Assembly (NCBI RefSeq): GCF_019112545.1
Contig: NW_025064891.1
Span: 461,311-525,310, forward strand
Direction: 5' to 3'
DNA: 64,000 nucleotides
Origin: Guyanagaster necrorhizus
Lineage: Eukaryota > Basidiomycota > Agaricomycetes > Agaricales > Physalacriaceae
The stretch's first letter is position 1. Each line of letters starts with the position of its first letter. The notes beneath the pieces were generated by a model. It was not told where the DNA came from and did not search any database. It saw nothing but the letters and a program-made list of their open reading frames with translations. A program made the position numbers and the translations under genes. Shown in pieces: positions 1 through 11,028 of the stretch.

Positions 1-117
1 TGTTTTATTATCAGTATCGTGTGTTTCCACAAGAAGATTGGCAAGATCCGCGTGGTGGTCCGGCCAGACGTTATAAAGCAGATGTAATGAACAGTGCTGC
101 ATCCAGCAGTCTCTGCA

Positions 118-919
118 ATGTCTTGCGCCAAGATTCCATTCATATTTCTAGCAACGCTAGGACTACAAATCACAGTAACGCCCCCGCATCCCCCTCCCAG
201 TAGCAGCGAAAAAGCACCGTCAACAGGCCTGGAGTTTATCGTACAACAACGGCTTGGCCCCTTGCTAGTAAAGGCGAGTTCTGCTACCTTCCACAATATC
301 CTTAATAACAACGACATGAAGATAATTTGTTGGCTAGGAGCAATCGCCGAGACGACAGTAATTGTCACTCGCTCAGTCCCCGAAAATGATCTGTCTCGCA
401 GCGTACTTTCAGCCTTGGTTATCACCGGAAGCGCTGACCAGATACGCATAACGCCGCACTTCTTGCTGGGCATTTTCCTAACCACTCTTGGGGGATACAT
501 TCGGTACCGCTGTTACAAGGAACTGGGAAGACTCTTTACATTTGAGATGAGCATCAGGGAAGGCCACGAATTGATTCGTACGGGTCCGTACGCTATAGTC
601 CGGCACCCGGGCTACTCTGGCGTAATATGTGCGATCCTGGGTATCGTACTATGGCACGCTTCATCCGTGAGTCCTTCTTGTGCAGCTTCTCATAATGACT
701 AACCATATGTAGGGCTCCTGGACACGAACCTGTGGAGCTCTAGAAATAACGTCCTGTCGACTCTTGGCCCTCACTTTTCTCACTCTGGTCACGATCATAG
801 TTGTGGGGCTCTTGAGACGTATGCCGAAGGAGGATGAAGCGCTGAAGAAGGAATTCCCAGAAGAGTGGGCTGATTGGGCTGAAAAGGTTCCTTGTAGATT
901 GCTACCTGGCGTGTACTAA
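118..919 (+). CDS. isoprenylcysteine O-methyltransferase (ICMT/Ste14-like)
   Basis: Two exons, 118-666 and 713-919, joined across a 46-nt GT-AG intron give 251 residues. ICMT enzymes methylate the carboxyl group of C-terminal prenylated cysteines (Ras, mating pheromones) in the ER membrane using S-adenosylmethionine. The conserved C-terminal half is clear: a GPYAIVRHPGYSG block just before the intron, and the C-terminal block EEWADWAEKVPCRLLPGVY, which matches the family's E-W-x-x-Y/W-x-x-x-V-P-x-R-x-x-P-G-V-Y ending. Several hydrophobic segments precede it. The start at 118 is inferred; an ATG at 94 is in frame but adds unremarkable sequence. Family assignment is firm. Whether it is the main Ste14 or one of the shorter paralogues common in mushrooms cannot be decided here. 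Confidence 0.85.
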
Positions 920-1089
920 TAATTTATCATCCGCGGAAGTAGATGAGTTTAAACACTGTTCACCTTTGTAAATATATATTTTTTATCAAATCGTGGAGTG
1001 ACGTTGATCACCTGAGAACCCTGAGAACGCGTTGGGCTGCAGCTGCCACCTGCCTCTTGAAGCTCTGCCACGTACATCCCCCGGTCGGA

Positions 1090-3204
1090 ATGAAAGAAGA
1101 GTCCGGTTAGTTGAATCCTTTTCGTACAATCTGAGTCTTGATTTACCTTTCGGCTTTCCTTATAGTAACGTGGTACGCACTCGACGCGTGTCTTTTTTAC
1201 TTAACTCACAATATCAAGTCCTATATGCTCTCGACGCGTCTTGGAACGTGACATCAACGCCCATATAGATGATGGATGTCCAGATCCACCGTCTTCCTCA
1301 CAGGGGCACCACTCCCAGGAGCTGGCACCTATTTTCACGATGAAGAAAAAAATAAAGGCTGATAATACTACTTCTGGAACACCTCGCAACAATAAACGCT
1401 CTGTGGCTGAAGCCCAGTCATCACCCACTCCTGTAGCATCTAAGCGCACGAAAATCTCGTCCTCTCTTCGGAGTGTGGCCCCATTGGCCGAGAGAATGCG
1501 CCCTGCGAATCTGGAAGAGTTTATAGGACACTCTCATTTAACCTCACCTGATTCATTATTCATGAGCGGCGTAGCCAATGGTTCCCTTGGCAGTATGATA
1601 TTTTGGGGTCCTCCAGGGTGCGTTCATCTATCCTTCCAAACGTACTGCTAAACCTCCTCATGACTTCCGCTCAAAGCTGCGGTAAAACGACGCTGGCCAG
1701 ACTTTTTGCGAGACGGACGAGATCAGTCTTCAAAGAACTAAGTGCAACTGTTGTGGGGATCAGTGAGGTCCGCGCCGTTTTCGAGGAAGCTAAGAATACA
1801 CTATCCTTGACCGGAAGGTTGTTCGATGAAAATTTCCCTATTGAACCTTGCTAATCTTTTGACCAGGAGGACGATCTTATTTTTGGATGAGGTTCATAGA
1901 TTCAACAAGGCGCAACAGGTGAGTTTAAACATCTTTTTCAGACAAATACAGTTGATATTGTCTGGCCCTGGGCCAGGACATCTTCTTGCCGTTTGTCGAG
2001 CAGGGACAGATCCAGGTTCGTTCTGGATTGTCCATACTATACTTCTTATTAATTCGACTGACTTAGCTCATTGGCGCCACGACCGAGAATCCGTCATTCA
2101 AATTGACAGGTGCCCTACTTTCCCGTTGTCGGTAAGTAATGTATCCATTTGTTCCGTACATGGATATTATCTCGTATTTCAGGGTGTTCGTGCTTGAACG
2201 ATTGACAGATGACGACATTCAGAAAATCATATCCCAAGCTATTGAAAAGATATCACCTAAAGTTGCTGGTGCAGACCCCCGGCAGATATCGTCTACTCAA
2301 TGTTTATCCCAACCATCACATTCGGACGCCCTGTCTTTCCCTCAGATAACAGACAAAGTCATAGCTTCTATGGTCTCTATGTCCACAGGGGATGCCAGAA
2401 CGGCCTTGTCGCTCTTGGAACTTGTCGTCAATACACCATCCAAAACTGAATCAGACATCATAGCATCTATAAAACAGTCTGTGTCTACATCGTATGATCG
2501 TACAGGCGATAGTCGATATGATATGATCTCTGCGCTTCACAAGTGTGTGCGAGGAGGTCAAGGGAGCGCTGCCATGTACTGGATGGCGAGAATGCTTACT
2601 GCAGGTGAGGACCCGCTGTATATTGCCAGGAGGATGGTTGTTTGTGCCAGTGAGGATATCGGCCTAGCAGATAACCATGCTCTACCCCTTGTAAGCACCT
2701 TCAATTCGTACTCAAGCAATTACCCATTTATACTCGTTACTTCCTTTAAAGGCGATGGCTACTCTTCAGGCATGTCAGACTATTGGAATGCCAGAATGTC
2801 GCATCAACTTGGCTCATCTCGTGGCATACCTCTCCGAGGCACCGAAGTCCACCCGAGCGTACGAGGCCTACAAATGTGCTGAGGCCGCGGCTAAGCTGGA
2901 TATGACTATACCGGTCCCGATGCAGATTCGTAATGCCCCCACGGAACTTTTGAAAGAGATAGGATGTTCTAAAGATTATCATTACAATCCTGACTACGCG
3001 TGCGTCTACAGCCGATACTTCTGTTCAAATTTTGAAACATTTTGTAGCCATCCTGTGCACAACAATTATATGCCAATCCAATTTGAAGGTGAGGAGTTTC
3101 TGAAGAAGGTTGATGATAGGTCAGGTAAGATATGGGACGAAGCTGCATTGCGGGAGTGGGAACTGTTAGATAATCACGGTCGTGATTGGGAGGGTAGATC
3201 GTGA
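1090..3204 (+). CDS. MGS1: Mgs1/WRNIP1/RarA-type AAA+ ATPase with N-terminal UBZ finger
   Basis: Ten exons: 1090-1105, 1166-1172, 1219-1617, 1677-1817, 1867-1918, 1977-2015, 2067-2131, 2183-2690, 2752-2999, 3048-3204. They total 1632 nt and encode 543 residues. The protein is a replication-fork maintenance ATPase that recognises ubiquitinated PCNA in family members. The N-terminus carries a Rad18-type UBZ finger: C-P-I-C, then I-N-A-H and a final G-C. Next come the Walker A motif (GPPGCGKTT, split by an intron), Walker B/DEVHRFNKAQQ, the block LIGATTENPSFKLTGALLSRCR, which contains sensor 1 and the arginine finger, and the C-terminal oligomerisation region ending near KDYHYNPDYAHPVHN. All nine introns are GT-AG and 39-63 nt or so. 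The second exon is only 7 nt and is needed both for frame and for the first zinc-binding cysteine. AAA core assignment is certain; exons 1-2 are inference. Confidence 0.9.
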
Positions 3205-3267
3205 AACGGCTGAGGATATTATGTCTTATAATAAGTTTTGTTTTCATTGTCGGAGGCGATTATACAG

Positions 3268-4265
3268 CTATTGCTTTTGAGTAAAAAGACATGCACAATC
3301 ATTTATTTGATTTATGGTGATCTTTGTTTTAGACACCAGTGTGCTTTCATTGACGCCTCGAGGATCTGATGTGTTCTGCCACGACGCTGGAGAAAGATGA
3401 GAGTCGATTAGATGTTTCGTGGTCAAGAAGGGGAGATTGACCAACCTTTCGCCACTCCAAAGCGCCAAAACACCGACGGATACCGCTGACACGACTCGCC
3501 TATCCCATGTAGGTTTATCCCAGTTAATGTATGAGAAGTATCCGATAGCACCCAAGATACCGGCGTTAACTGCAGCATATCAGAGCTGAATTCACTCCTA
3601 AATTTTGATAACGAACCTATACCAAGAATCCCTCCAAGCACGCCGGGACGAAGAATTTGCTCGCGAAGGAACCGGTTGATGAGGCTGCCTTCTTTGGCAC
3701 GACGAGCTTCCTCTTGTCCCCTTGGAGTTTGACTATATTTTTTGACGACGAATCCTTCCACGGATAGAAGAGCGACGGTTGCAGCCACAGCCGCGGATAT
3801 GACCTTTGTGTCTCGACGCAGATGAGGTTGGGTGTAAAATGTGCGAGCTGCGCCGGCAAATATACCGATATTAGCTGGGCGAAATCATCAACCACTGATG
3901 AAGGCTTTTAAGTCTTGCATACCTACACCAACGATCCCGCCAGCGATACCTGGACGAAGGAGATAGTCCTTTGCAACGTCCCACAGGTAATATCCTTCTT
4001 CCTCGACTTTACGAAGATGTCCACTGGAACTCTCCTTGTTAGGCGACGAATACGAGTCTGGAGGAGGCACATTGGCGGAAGCTGCCGTGACAAGATTGGA
4101 TTTGAAGTCAGAGGGTACGAGATTTACTTTCAGAGTGTTGTCCACGACAGGATTGGCTGAAGGGGTGATAGTGTTGAGCAGACCTGTGTCCGGCAGGGGA
4201 TCCGGGTGATTATCGTCGACAGCACGTTTGGCGGCGGAGGCATACGAAGAATTATTGGAAGACAT
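3268..4265 (-). CDS. Om14-like membrane protein with two tandem copies of the domain
   Basis: Exons (minus) 4265-3923, 3874-3617 and 3569-3268 total 903 nt, 300 residues. The N-terminus (MSSNNSSYASAAKR) and short hydrophobic helices resemble fungal Om14-type mitochondrial outer-membrane proteins (DUF5353), which act in ribosome docking and porin association in yeast. The protein contains the same unit twice: LLRPGIAGGIVGV followed by a membrane helix and a VISAAVAATVALLSVEGF segment, then LRPGVLGGILGIVNAGILGAIG followed by VVSAVSVGVLALWSGERL. Both introns fall at the same place in the two units, directly after the G-I/V-V-G-V/I motif, which argues for duplication of an exon pair. Family assignment is tentative; the duplication is directly visible. 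Confidence 0.65.
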
Positions 4266-4439
4266 TGTAGTGATTCTGGGAAGAGGGTCAGTCGCAATGA
4301 CATCATGATATCCTCCAATGACGTCGCTATCGTCATCCAGGCCAAAAATATTTAATTAAATAATACGTGCTGGAATATGACATATTAGTTACAACAACAC
4401 TTACAGGTGGTAACAGTTGGTAACAAAACCTACTTCCTA

Positions 4440-5572
4440 TCACGAATCCGAGCTGCCATCCTCGCATACCCATACAATGATTTGCTTGATAGCGTCCGTC
4501 ACTTCTTCCGTGCTGCAGGGCTGATTCACCGGTGGACAGTGCATGAACAGCACTCGAGTACGATTGGACTTGTCGTAAGGCTTCCTGTTGCGTTGCGCCT
4601 CCGCTAATGAACCGTAATAGATGAAATCGCAGAGGAAGTGACCTGCGTCCATTGACGAATATACTTGCTGTAGCCACTCGCATCGTCAGGGACGGTCAGT
4701 GGTAAGCAGCAAATTCGCGTACCTCGATTCCTGCCACCTTCATGTCTTGCACCAGGCGCGTAACGTCGATATCAGTCAGGAGCTCTGTAGATCGAAGAAG
4801 GCTCAGTCTCTAAAAGAACTGAGAGCTGTTATCTTACCCTCCGTAAAGCGCTCGTAACCATGTCCATATCCTCTGTGAACGCGTGAAGTAAAACTGTCAG
4901 GCGGCCCAGTTTCCGGTGGTATATCACTTGAAGGCAGTCGTGGTTGTCCTTCTGGGATCGCTACAACACCCGCGGCCGTGGCCGCGCCATTCACTTCCTC
5001 TGACTTCTTGGTGTTGGATGTAGGAGCATAGTTCCCCGACGCGTCCTTCATGTGATAGCCAGTCTTGTGCGCTAGCTTCTCCATCCGTAATGGTCCACGT
5101 CCGGCAGCCCCAATGTGAAAGATAAAGTCGTATCCACGTTCTGGCGGAAGGGGAAACAGAGGATTGCCCTGTACTTGTTCGGGGAGAACAGGTGGCCGTG
5201 CATGCAGTCCTGGAATAATCTTCATGATCGTCTCATATTCAACTGGTATCTCCAACGTCGAAATTTGGATTGCAGCAGGCGGTGAACGTTTGGGGTCTTC
5301 GTTCAGGATCGCTGGGCCATCTGCGGCTGGACTGGCATGGGGATCAGCAACGATCGGTTCATGATGGGGGTCAAGGGTGATAAGCGTATTTTGCAGGGGT
5401 CGGACGGCGAGCCAGGATGGATTTTCTTTATATTGTCCAAATGGCTGAGCGAAGCGTGAGACGGCCTTCATTAGCATCAATAAATGAACATGTCACATAC
5501 ACCAAATCCTGTAAGGAGGACATTGTATATTCCACCATTCTTTGCAGGACGGGTATCGGGGTGAGAGGGCAT
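4440..5572 (-). CDS. pyroglutamyl peptidase I (cysteine peptidase family C15)
   Basis: Exons (minus) 5572-5501, 5444-4838, 4784-4723 and 4667-4440 give 969 nt, 322 residues. The enzyme removes N-terminal pyroglutamate from peptides in the cytosol. The N-terminal block VLLTGFGPFGQYKENPSW spans the first intron and matches the family's V-T-G-F-x-P-F-x-x-x-x-x-N-P-S-W. Later come HIGAAGRGPLRMEK and the catalytic region D-A-G-H-F-L-C-D-F with the nucleophile at about Cys260, followed by the LFMHCPP block with the catalytic histidine at about 290. Bacterial and animal enzymes are about 210-220 residues; this one carries low-complexity Pro/Ala insertions in the middle. It is head-to-head with eIF3c, 198 bp between start codons. 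Confidence 0.88.
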
Positions 5573-5770
5573 ATTTTAGCTTAAATCTGAGCTTGGAGGT
5601 AAAAGGCAGAGGCTGGCCTGACTCTGTCTGCTGTTATCGGGTCATTGACAAGAAAGTATGACACCGACGACGGCCTCGCTTTGTCTCTGTTGTGCTAAAC
5701 CCTTACCAACTCTAATTTTCGTTACCCACTTTTTTCCTTTCGGCACCGTACCCATACGCAACATACCACA
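5573..5770. promoter_or_regulatory. divergent promoter, pyroglutamyl peptidase / eIF3c
   Basis: The two start codons at 5572 (minus) and 5771 (plus) are 198 bp apart, so this segment must hold both core promoters and both 5' leaders. The eIF3c side is pyrimidine-rich just upstream of the ATG and the start context CACAATG is favourable. No clear TATA box is visible. Confidence 0.6.
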
Positions 5771-8687
5771 ATGTCTCGTTTCTTCAGGCAGGCTGGTGAC
5801 TCCGACTCCGACTCTGAGGAATCCGACGATGAGTCCATGTCCAGCGGTGACGATGCTCCAGCCCAAAGACCGGCGGTCTCTGCTGCAAAGCCAGCAATGT
5901 CTCGTTTCTTGCGTACCGCTGGATCAGATTCGAGTTCGAGTGATTCAGACGAGTCTGAAGACTCAGATAGTGACAGCGATGACGATGCACGACCTGTGAA
6001 GAGAACTGGACTGCCTCTTCGAAGTGACTCGGAAGATGAAGATTCAGAAGAGGACACGAAAGCAGGTGTAAGAATCATGAGCGCCCAGGAAAGGCGTCTT
6101 GCGGAGATGGAGTTGACGGGCAAAGCTATCGACAATGCCTTGAAAATCAATGACTGGGTTGCAATTTCCAACGGTGCGTACTGATATCTCTATATTAGCC
6201 TCCGTATTAATGCCCCTCGCCAGAGTTCGACAAGCTCGTGCGTATGATCCAACGCCAGCATAACGTTTCCGAACCAGTCCCTCCGTTCTACATCAAAGCT
6301 CTCATTAGCTTAGAGTCCTCTCTCAATGCCGCTATTGCCAAAGAAAAGGAATCAAAGAAAAAGATGAATGCTACAAACGCCAAAGCCCTTACCGCCATGA
6401 AGCAAAAAGTAAAGAAGAGTGTGAAAGAATATGAGCAGGATATCTCTAAATACAATACTGTAAGTGATACGCTTCGTGTCCGTTTCGTGTTGCTGACATT
6501 TGAGAAGGATCCGGAAACATTTGAACGGGACTATGCGGCTTTGACAACTCGTGAAGCACCTCCAGTTTCAGGAACCGCGCGGTCGACATCTAGGAGTGTG
6601 GACGCCGACGGCGAGGTCATTGATGACTTTACGACTGTGGGGAAGGGCGGCAAAAGCATGCAATTCACATCAGAAAGCATCTTCAAGAACCTTCAAGCCG
6701 TACAGGAAGCCCGTGGTAAAAAGGTCATATTTTTGTTTTACGCGTATAAACATGATCTGAGCTGTATACCAGAATACGGACCGAGCTGAGCAAATCCGAA
6801 TTCTCGAAAAGCTCCTCGAAGTGGCTGCTACGACCTACCAGCGACTCCGTGTTCTTCTTGCCCTCATTTCGTCGCGCTTCGATTACAATTCTTCAGTATC
6901 TACGCATATGCCTGTCGAGCTGTGGCTGTCTGCTCAGCGAGAAGTCGACCAGCTACTTTCCGTTGTTGCTTCGAATTCTGCATATTCGGTTCAGGAGATA
7001 ACTGGGGATTACGATGAAATGGTAGAACGGTCTCCTTCTACTGAAAAGGACGGCGTTGTGCGGATACGTGGCAGTATCATCAGTTTCGTTGATAGACTCG
7101 ACGATGAGTTTACAAAGAGTCTGCAAAACATCGATCCGCACGGTCCGGAATATGTTGATCGACTGAAAGACGAGAAGGTCTTGTATTACACGATCTGCCG
7201 GGCGGAAGCTTTCTATGAGAAGACAGATCAAGAAGAACCGCTTGGACGGGTCATTATGAGACGACTCGAGCATATCTACTCCAAGGTCCGTGTCGAGATT
7301 TTTCAACTTAACTTTATGATTGAGTAAACAAAATCTTAGCCTGACCCTGTCGTTCAAGCGCTTGAAGCAAGCGTCGACACCTCTGACATAAAACCGAAAA
7401 TGAACCTGTCGCAAGGCGCGACCTCTCTTCTGATCCACCAACTATGCGTTTATCTGTATGGTGCCGGAAACTCGCTTCTTCGGACGCGTGCTATGCTAAG
7501 TCACATCTATCATCATGCCTTGCATAACGATTTCCACACCGCTCGGGACATGCTACTCATGTCGCACCTTCAAGAATCCATCCACTCTGCCGACGTTGCC
7601 ACGCAGATTTTGTATAATCGTACTGTAGTGCAACTTGGTCTGTGCGCATTCAGATGTGGTCTTATTAAAGAGGCCCAGTCGACACTGCAAGACATATTCA
7701 CGACTCAGAGGGTCAAAGAACTTCTGGCGCAGGGCGTTCATCAACAACGTTTCCAGGTCCTCACGCCCGAGCAAGAGAAGGCAGAGAAGCAACGACAGCT
7801 CCCCTTCCACATGCACATCAACACAGAGCTGCTAGAAGCTGCCTTCCTCGTGTCTAGCATGCTGGTGGAAATACCTTTGCTTGCTAGTATCGATTCTGAG
7901 GAGCTCAAGCGGAAAGCCATCTCTAAGCCATTCCGACGCCTGCTTGATTTTGCAGACAGGCAGGTGTTCACCGGACCTCCTGAAAGCACCAGGGATCATA
8001 TTATGCAAGCCAGCAAAGCTCTCCAGGATGGCGAATGGGAGCGGTGCAGAGATCTGATCCAGAGCATCAAGATCTGGAGTTTGATGCCCGAATCTGCAGC
8101 TGTGAAGGAAATGTTGGCGAAGTAAGTTACTTCTTGGCATAGTCGTCTACACGCTTATCATATTACAGGCGAATACAGGAACAAGGCTTACGCACCTTCT
8201 TGTTCACGTATTCAGCTTATTACACCACACTTTCACTTTCACTGCTTGCTAGAACATTCTCTTTGCCCCTTCGTACAGTCACCTCTATTGTCTCCAAGAT
8301 GATATGGACGGAGGAGCTTTCCGCCTCCTTGGATCAGTCGGGCGGAGTTGTCGTTTTGCATCGGGTGGAGGTGTCTCGCGCCCAGCAATTGGCGTTGGTC
8401 ATCACTGATAAAGTCAACGCTATGGTGGAGCAAAACGAAAAGACTCTCGATGTCAAGATGGGTGGTAGTGGGGGATGGAGCGATCGTGCCGATGGTACTA
8501 AAGGCGAAAAGCGTGGAGAGCAAACTCAAGAACGACGCGGTCGTGGTGAGCGTACACGAGGTGGTGCTCGAGGTCAGTATCATCCAAAAGCACCCAATTC
8601 AATATGTCTGACGGATACACAGGTACTACACGCGGTCGTGGGGGTCGATTTGCACAAGGCCTTGGAAACCGAATGCAGAGTGGTTAG
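5771..8687 (+). CDS. NIP1: translation initiation factor eIF3 subunit c
   Basis: Seven exons (5771-6173, 6224-6459, 6508-6723, 6773-7285, 7340-8121, 8169-8572, 8623-8687) total 2619 nt, 872 residues. eIF3c is a core scaffold of eIF3 on the 40S subunit and binds eIF1 and eIF5. The N-terminus is an acidic Ser/Asp/Glu tract in which [15 protein letters not shown] is echoed by [15 protein letters not shown]. The eIF3c_N block follows ([58 protein letters not shown] split by an intron). The PCI domain is near the C-terminus ([27 protein letters not shown] to [11 protein letters not shown]). It ends in an RGG-type tail, [11 protein letters not shown]. The second intron is 48 nt and in frame, so a read-through isoform would remain open. 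Very secure. Confidence 0.95.
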
Positions 8688-8843
8688 TTTGAGATATGTA
8701 TGCTGTTACTTCATACATTTCTGCTATTCATCTGAGATGTTTGGTTCGAAACAACGCTCTGTTCATATGCAGAGATTGGAAAAAGAGAACAATACAGAAA
8801 CAAACAAGACAACATATAATAAGTGCGAATACATAACTGTCCT

Positions 8844-10862
8844 TTATACTGATTCCCTAAGGTATTCCACGAAGTCCACTAAAAACTTGACTTGCTCGTA
8901 GGTTTCCACCGCTTTAACGCTCCTCCGTCTTCGAACGATGCATATCGCTGTCTCAACCATCTCAAGGGTATCACACCTGACCGGGAATATGTAGCTGTTT
9001 AACCCGTGATAAGAATCACCGGAAAGCCAAGAGGGGACCATAGAATGGAATGAAGACCGATTCGCATCCGTGAACCAGCCGCATAAGCCTAGTCTGATCA
9101 TCCAACAGCATGCTACGACACCTGCACGACCGACGCCACCTCGACAGTGTACAAGAACGGGGATGCCGCGAAGTGTATATGTATGGATCAATACGGTGAG
9201 GTGCTCGTTCAATGACGAAGCGGATAGCGAAGGGGCCAAACCTTCCGGTGTAGGTAACCTTCCGACAACCCCTGTGAATGGGCAGTTCATGAGCAGTTTA
9301 CGAAACCTACCTTAGGACATCGATACCAATCTGCCGTGTGAGACGCTCATAGTCAGGCCAACGGGCGCCTAAAAACTCCAGTTCGCTATCGTCCAGACAA
9401 CTGAAGAATATGCGTGCTTAGTGAAACTACTTAGTCGCGTCACTGACAACCTACCAGACGATGCAGCCTACGCCCAGCTCCTTCATCCTCAGCAGGTCCG
9501 TCTCTAAATTGCGGCACACCCCAGAACGGCCGCGAACAGGTCCTTGTAGCCGGACTGTACATGAAATCAATAATGTTTAAGTTACTGTGTAGGTGATTTG
9601 ACGCACCTTTTTTACCGGGGCAAGATGACAACAGTAGATTACCGAGAGTGAAGGGAGACACAACGGGAGGTAATACCGAGCTACCATTTGCAAGGAGATC
9701 AGGAGTCGATCGACACTCCCTCTCTCCTTGCTCTGAGACAGAAAGTGTGCGCCGGAGAGTTTGATGAGATCTTTTAGACGACATGGGCAAGGAAGAAGTA
9801 GAAAGTCTTAATGATAGCGATAGAGATACTGAAGAATGATTTGAGTTTAAAGTGGCGCTTGTCGACTGGGATATATCCGAAAACTTGTCAAACCGCAGAA
9901 AGGAAGATAGGCTCGCATCAGCGGTGGGAGGAGTAGTGGGTATGGAAGTACTGAAGCCGGAGTTTATTGCAGCTTGCAAGGCTTGGGACATATGGGAGCG
10001 GGTTCGGACGTGAGACGTTGGTTGATCAAGTACTTTTGAGGGCGTGTGGGCGGGAGGATCGGGGGGAATAGACGGTCCGTCCTCCGATTGGCAGCCCGAG
10101 AACACAAGACGGTCCAGTGAGAAAGATGAAGTGATTTCGCAGATGGTGGACCTCATTCTGCACGATCTTGAGTGCTCTGGAATAGCATGGCAGATACAGG
10201 TGGGAGGACATGCTGTGAGCAAAAGATGCGAAGATATGAGTGCTAAGAATTCTAGAGGTATTATTGAAGATATGCTATAAAATGTGAATGATCGGGTGAG
10301 TAGATATTGGCTGGAAACGCACTTGATTGGATGCGTCATAGAAGTCTTGATTATATGCTGCTGGATAGAAATCTCAGAAGGAGCAGCGGGTGCAATGCAA
10401 GGAACGTCCAGTGGTTCTTCCATGGCGGCCGATAGTTCCTGCACCAATTGCGACTCTGATAGTTTGCAATTGGAGACGCTTTTGGTGCCCTGAAATTCGC
10501 CGTACCACCACGGGTTCTTTTGGTTGCATTCCTTTTGATGAAGGCGCAATTCGCGGTACACGTCCGGGGTATGTATGCACAACGGGACATATCGAGTCGA
10601 GCAGCCTCTGGGCCCAAATTTTATACGGCTGTAATCGCTAGCATGGTGCTGAGATGCTAGTCGAGCTAGCTGGCAACAAGTCGAAGCAAATTTCTGTCAA
10701 TGCTAGCGGTAACTTGAGAAGCTGATACGAACTGACCACCTGAATAGTATCTTCTACAAACCGAGGAACGGTAGGAACATCAGTCGGCATACAATGAAGC
10801 CTCTCTATGCCTTCAACAAGCTGGTGAGGGTAGGGAAAGGCAGCGGATTCGACGAGAGTCAT
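8844..10862 (-). CDS. CDKN3-like dual-specificity protein phosphatase with long N-terminal region
   Basis: Exons (minus) 10862-10740, 10693-10323, 10274-9607, 9554-9455, 9400-9311, 9258-9076 and 8976-8844 sum to 1668 nt, 555 residues. The C-terminal third is a dual-specificity/tyrosine phosphatase: C-L-D-D-S-E-L-E-F-L-G-A, the loop LPTPEGLAP, and the P-loop V-H-C-R-G-G-V-G-R-A-G with the catalytic cysteine near residue 489 and the arginine near 495. It ends with a helix VETYEQVKFLVDFVEYL. The fold is closest, by eye, to cyclin-dependent kinase inhibitor 3 (KAP). The first 430 residues include a conserved-looking segment (YRELRLHQKE, NPWWYGEF) and a long Ser/Thr-rich stretch. The third exon is mostly low complexity, so the intron at 10275-10322 is less certain than the others. 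Substrate unknown. Confidence 0.8.
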
Positions 10863-11028
10863 TGGTGGAAGGAACAAAGTCAAGTCCAGGACGAGGGCCC
10901 GCTGTTAATTCACTCCTTACGTAACAAGGTCTAGGTCACACCAGAATTCCCTTTGCGATATTGTACACTTCTCGTACAGTTACGGCTATCCATTTGCAAT
11001 ACAGCGCCATTGAAACTTGGCTTTCACG

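Noticed and set aside
5722..6171. Minus-strand Ser-rich open frame opposite eIF3c
   Set aside because: Antisense shadow of the acidic Ser/Asp repeat; no independent support.
8200..8901. Long frame running past 8622 as a continuous eIF3c C-terminus
   Set aside because: The in-frame read-through is low complexity; splicing 8572 to 8623 gives the expected RGG-type tail and a stop at 8687.
10351..10617. Alternative frame in the phosphatase gene (beginning near PYKIWAQRLL) as coding exon
   Set aside because: It requires a longer intron and ends in a stop; using the acceptor at 10694 keeps a single frame through the exon and makes the full model a multiple of three.
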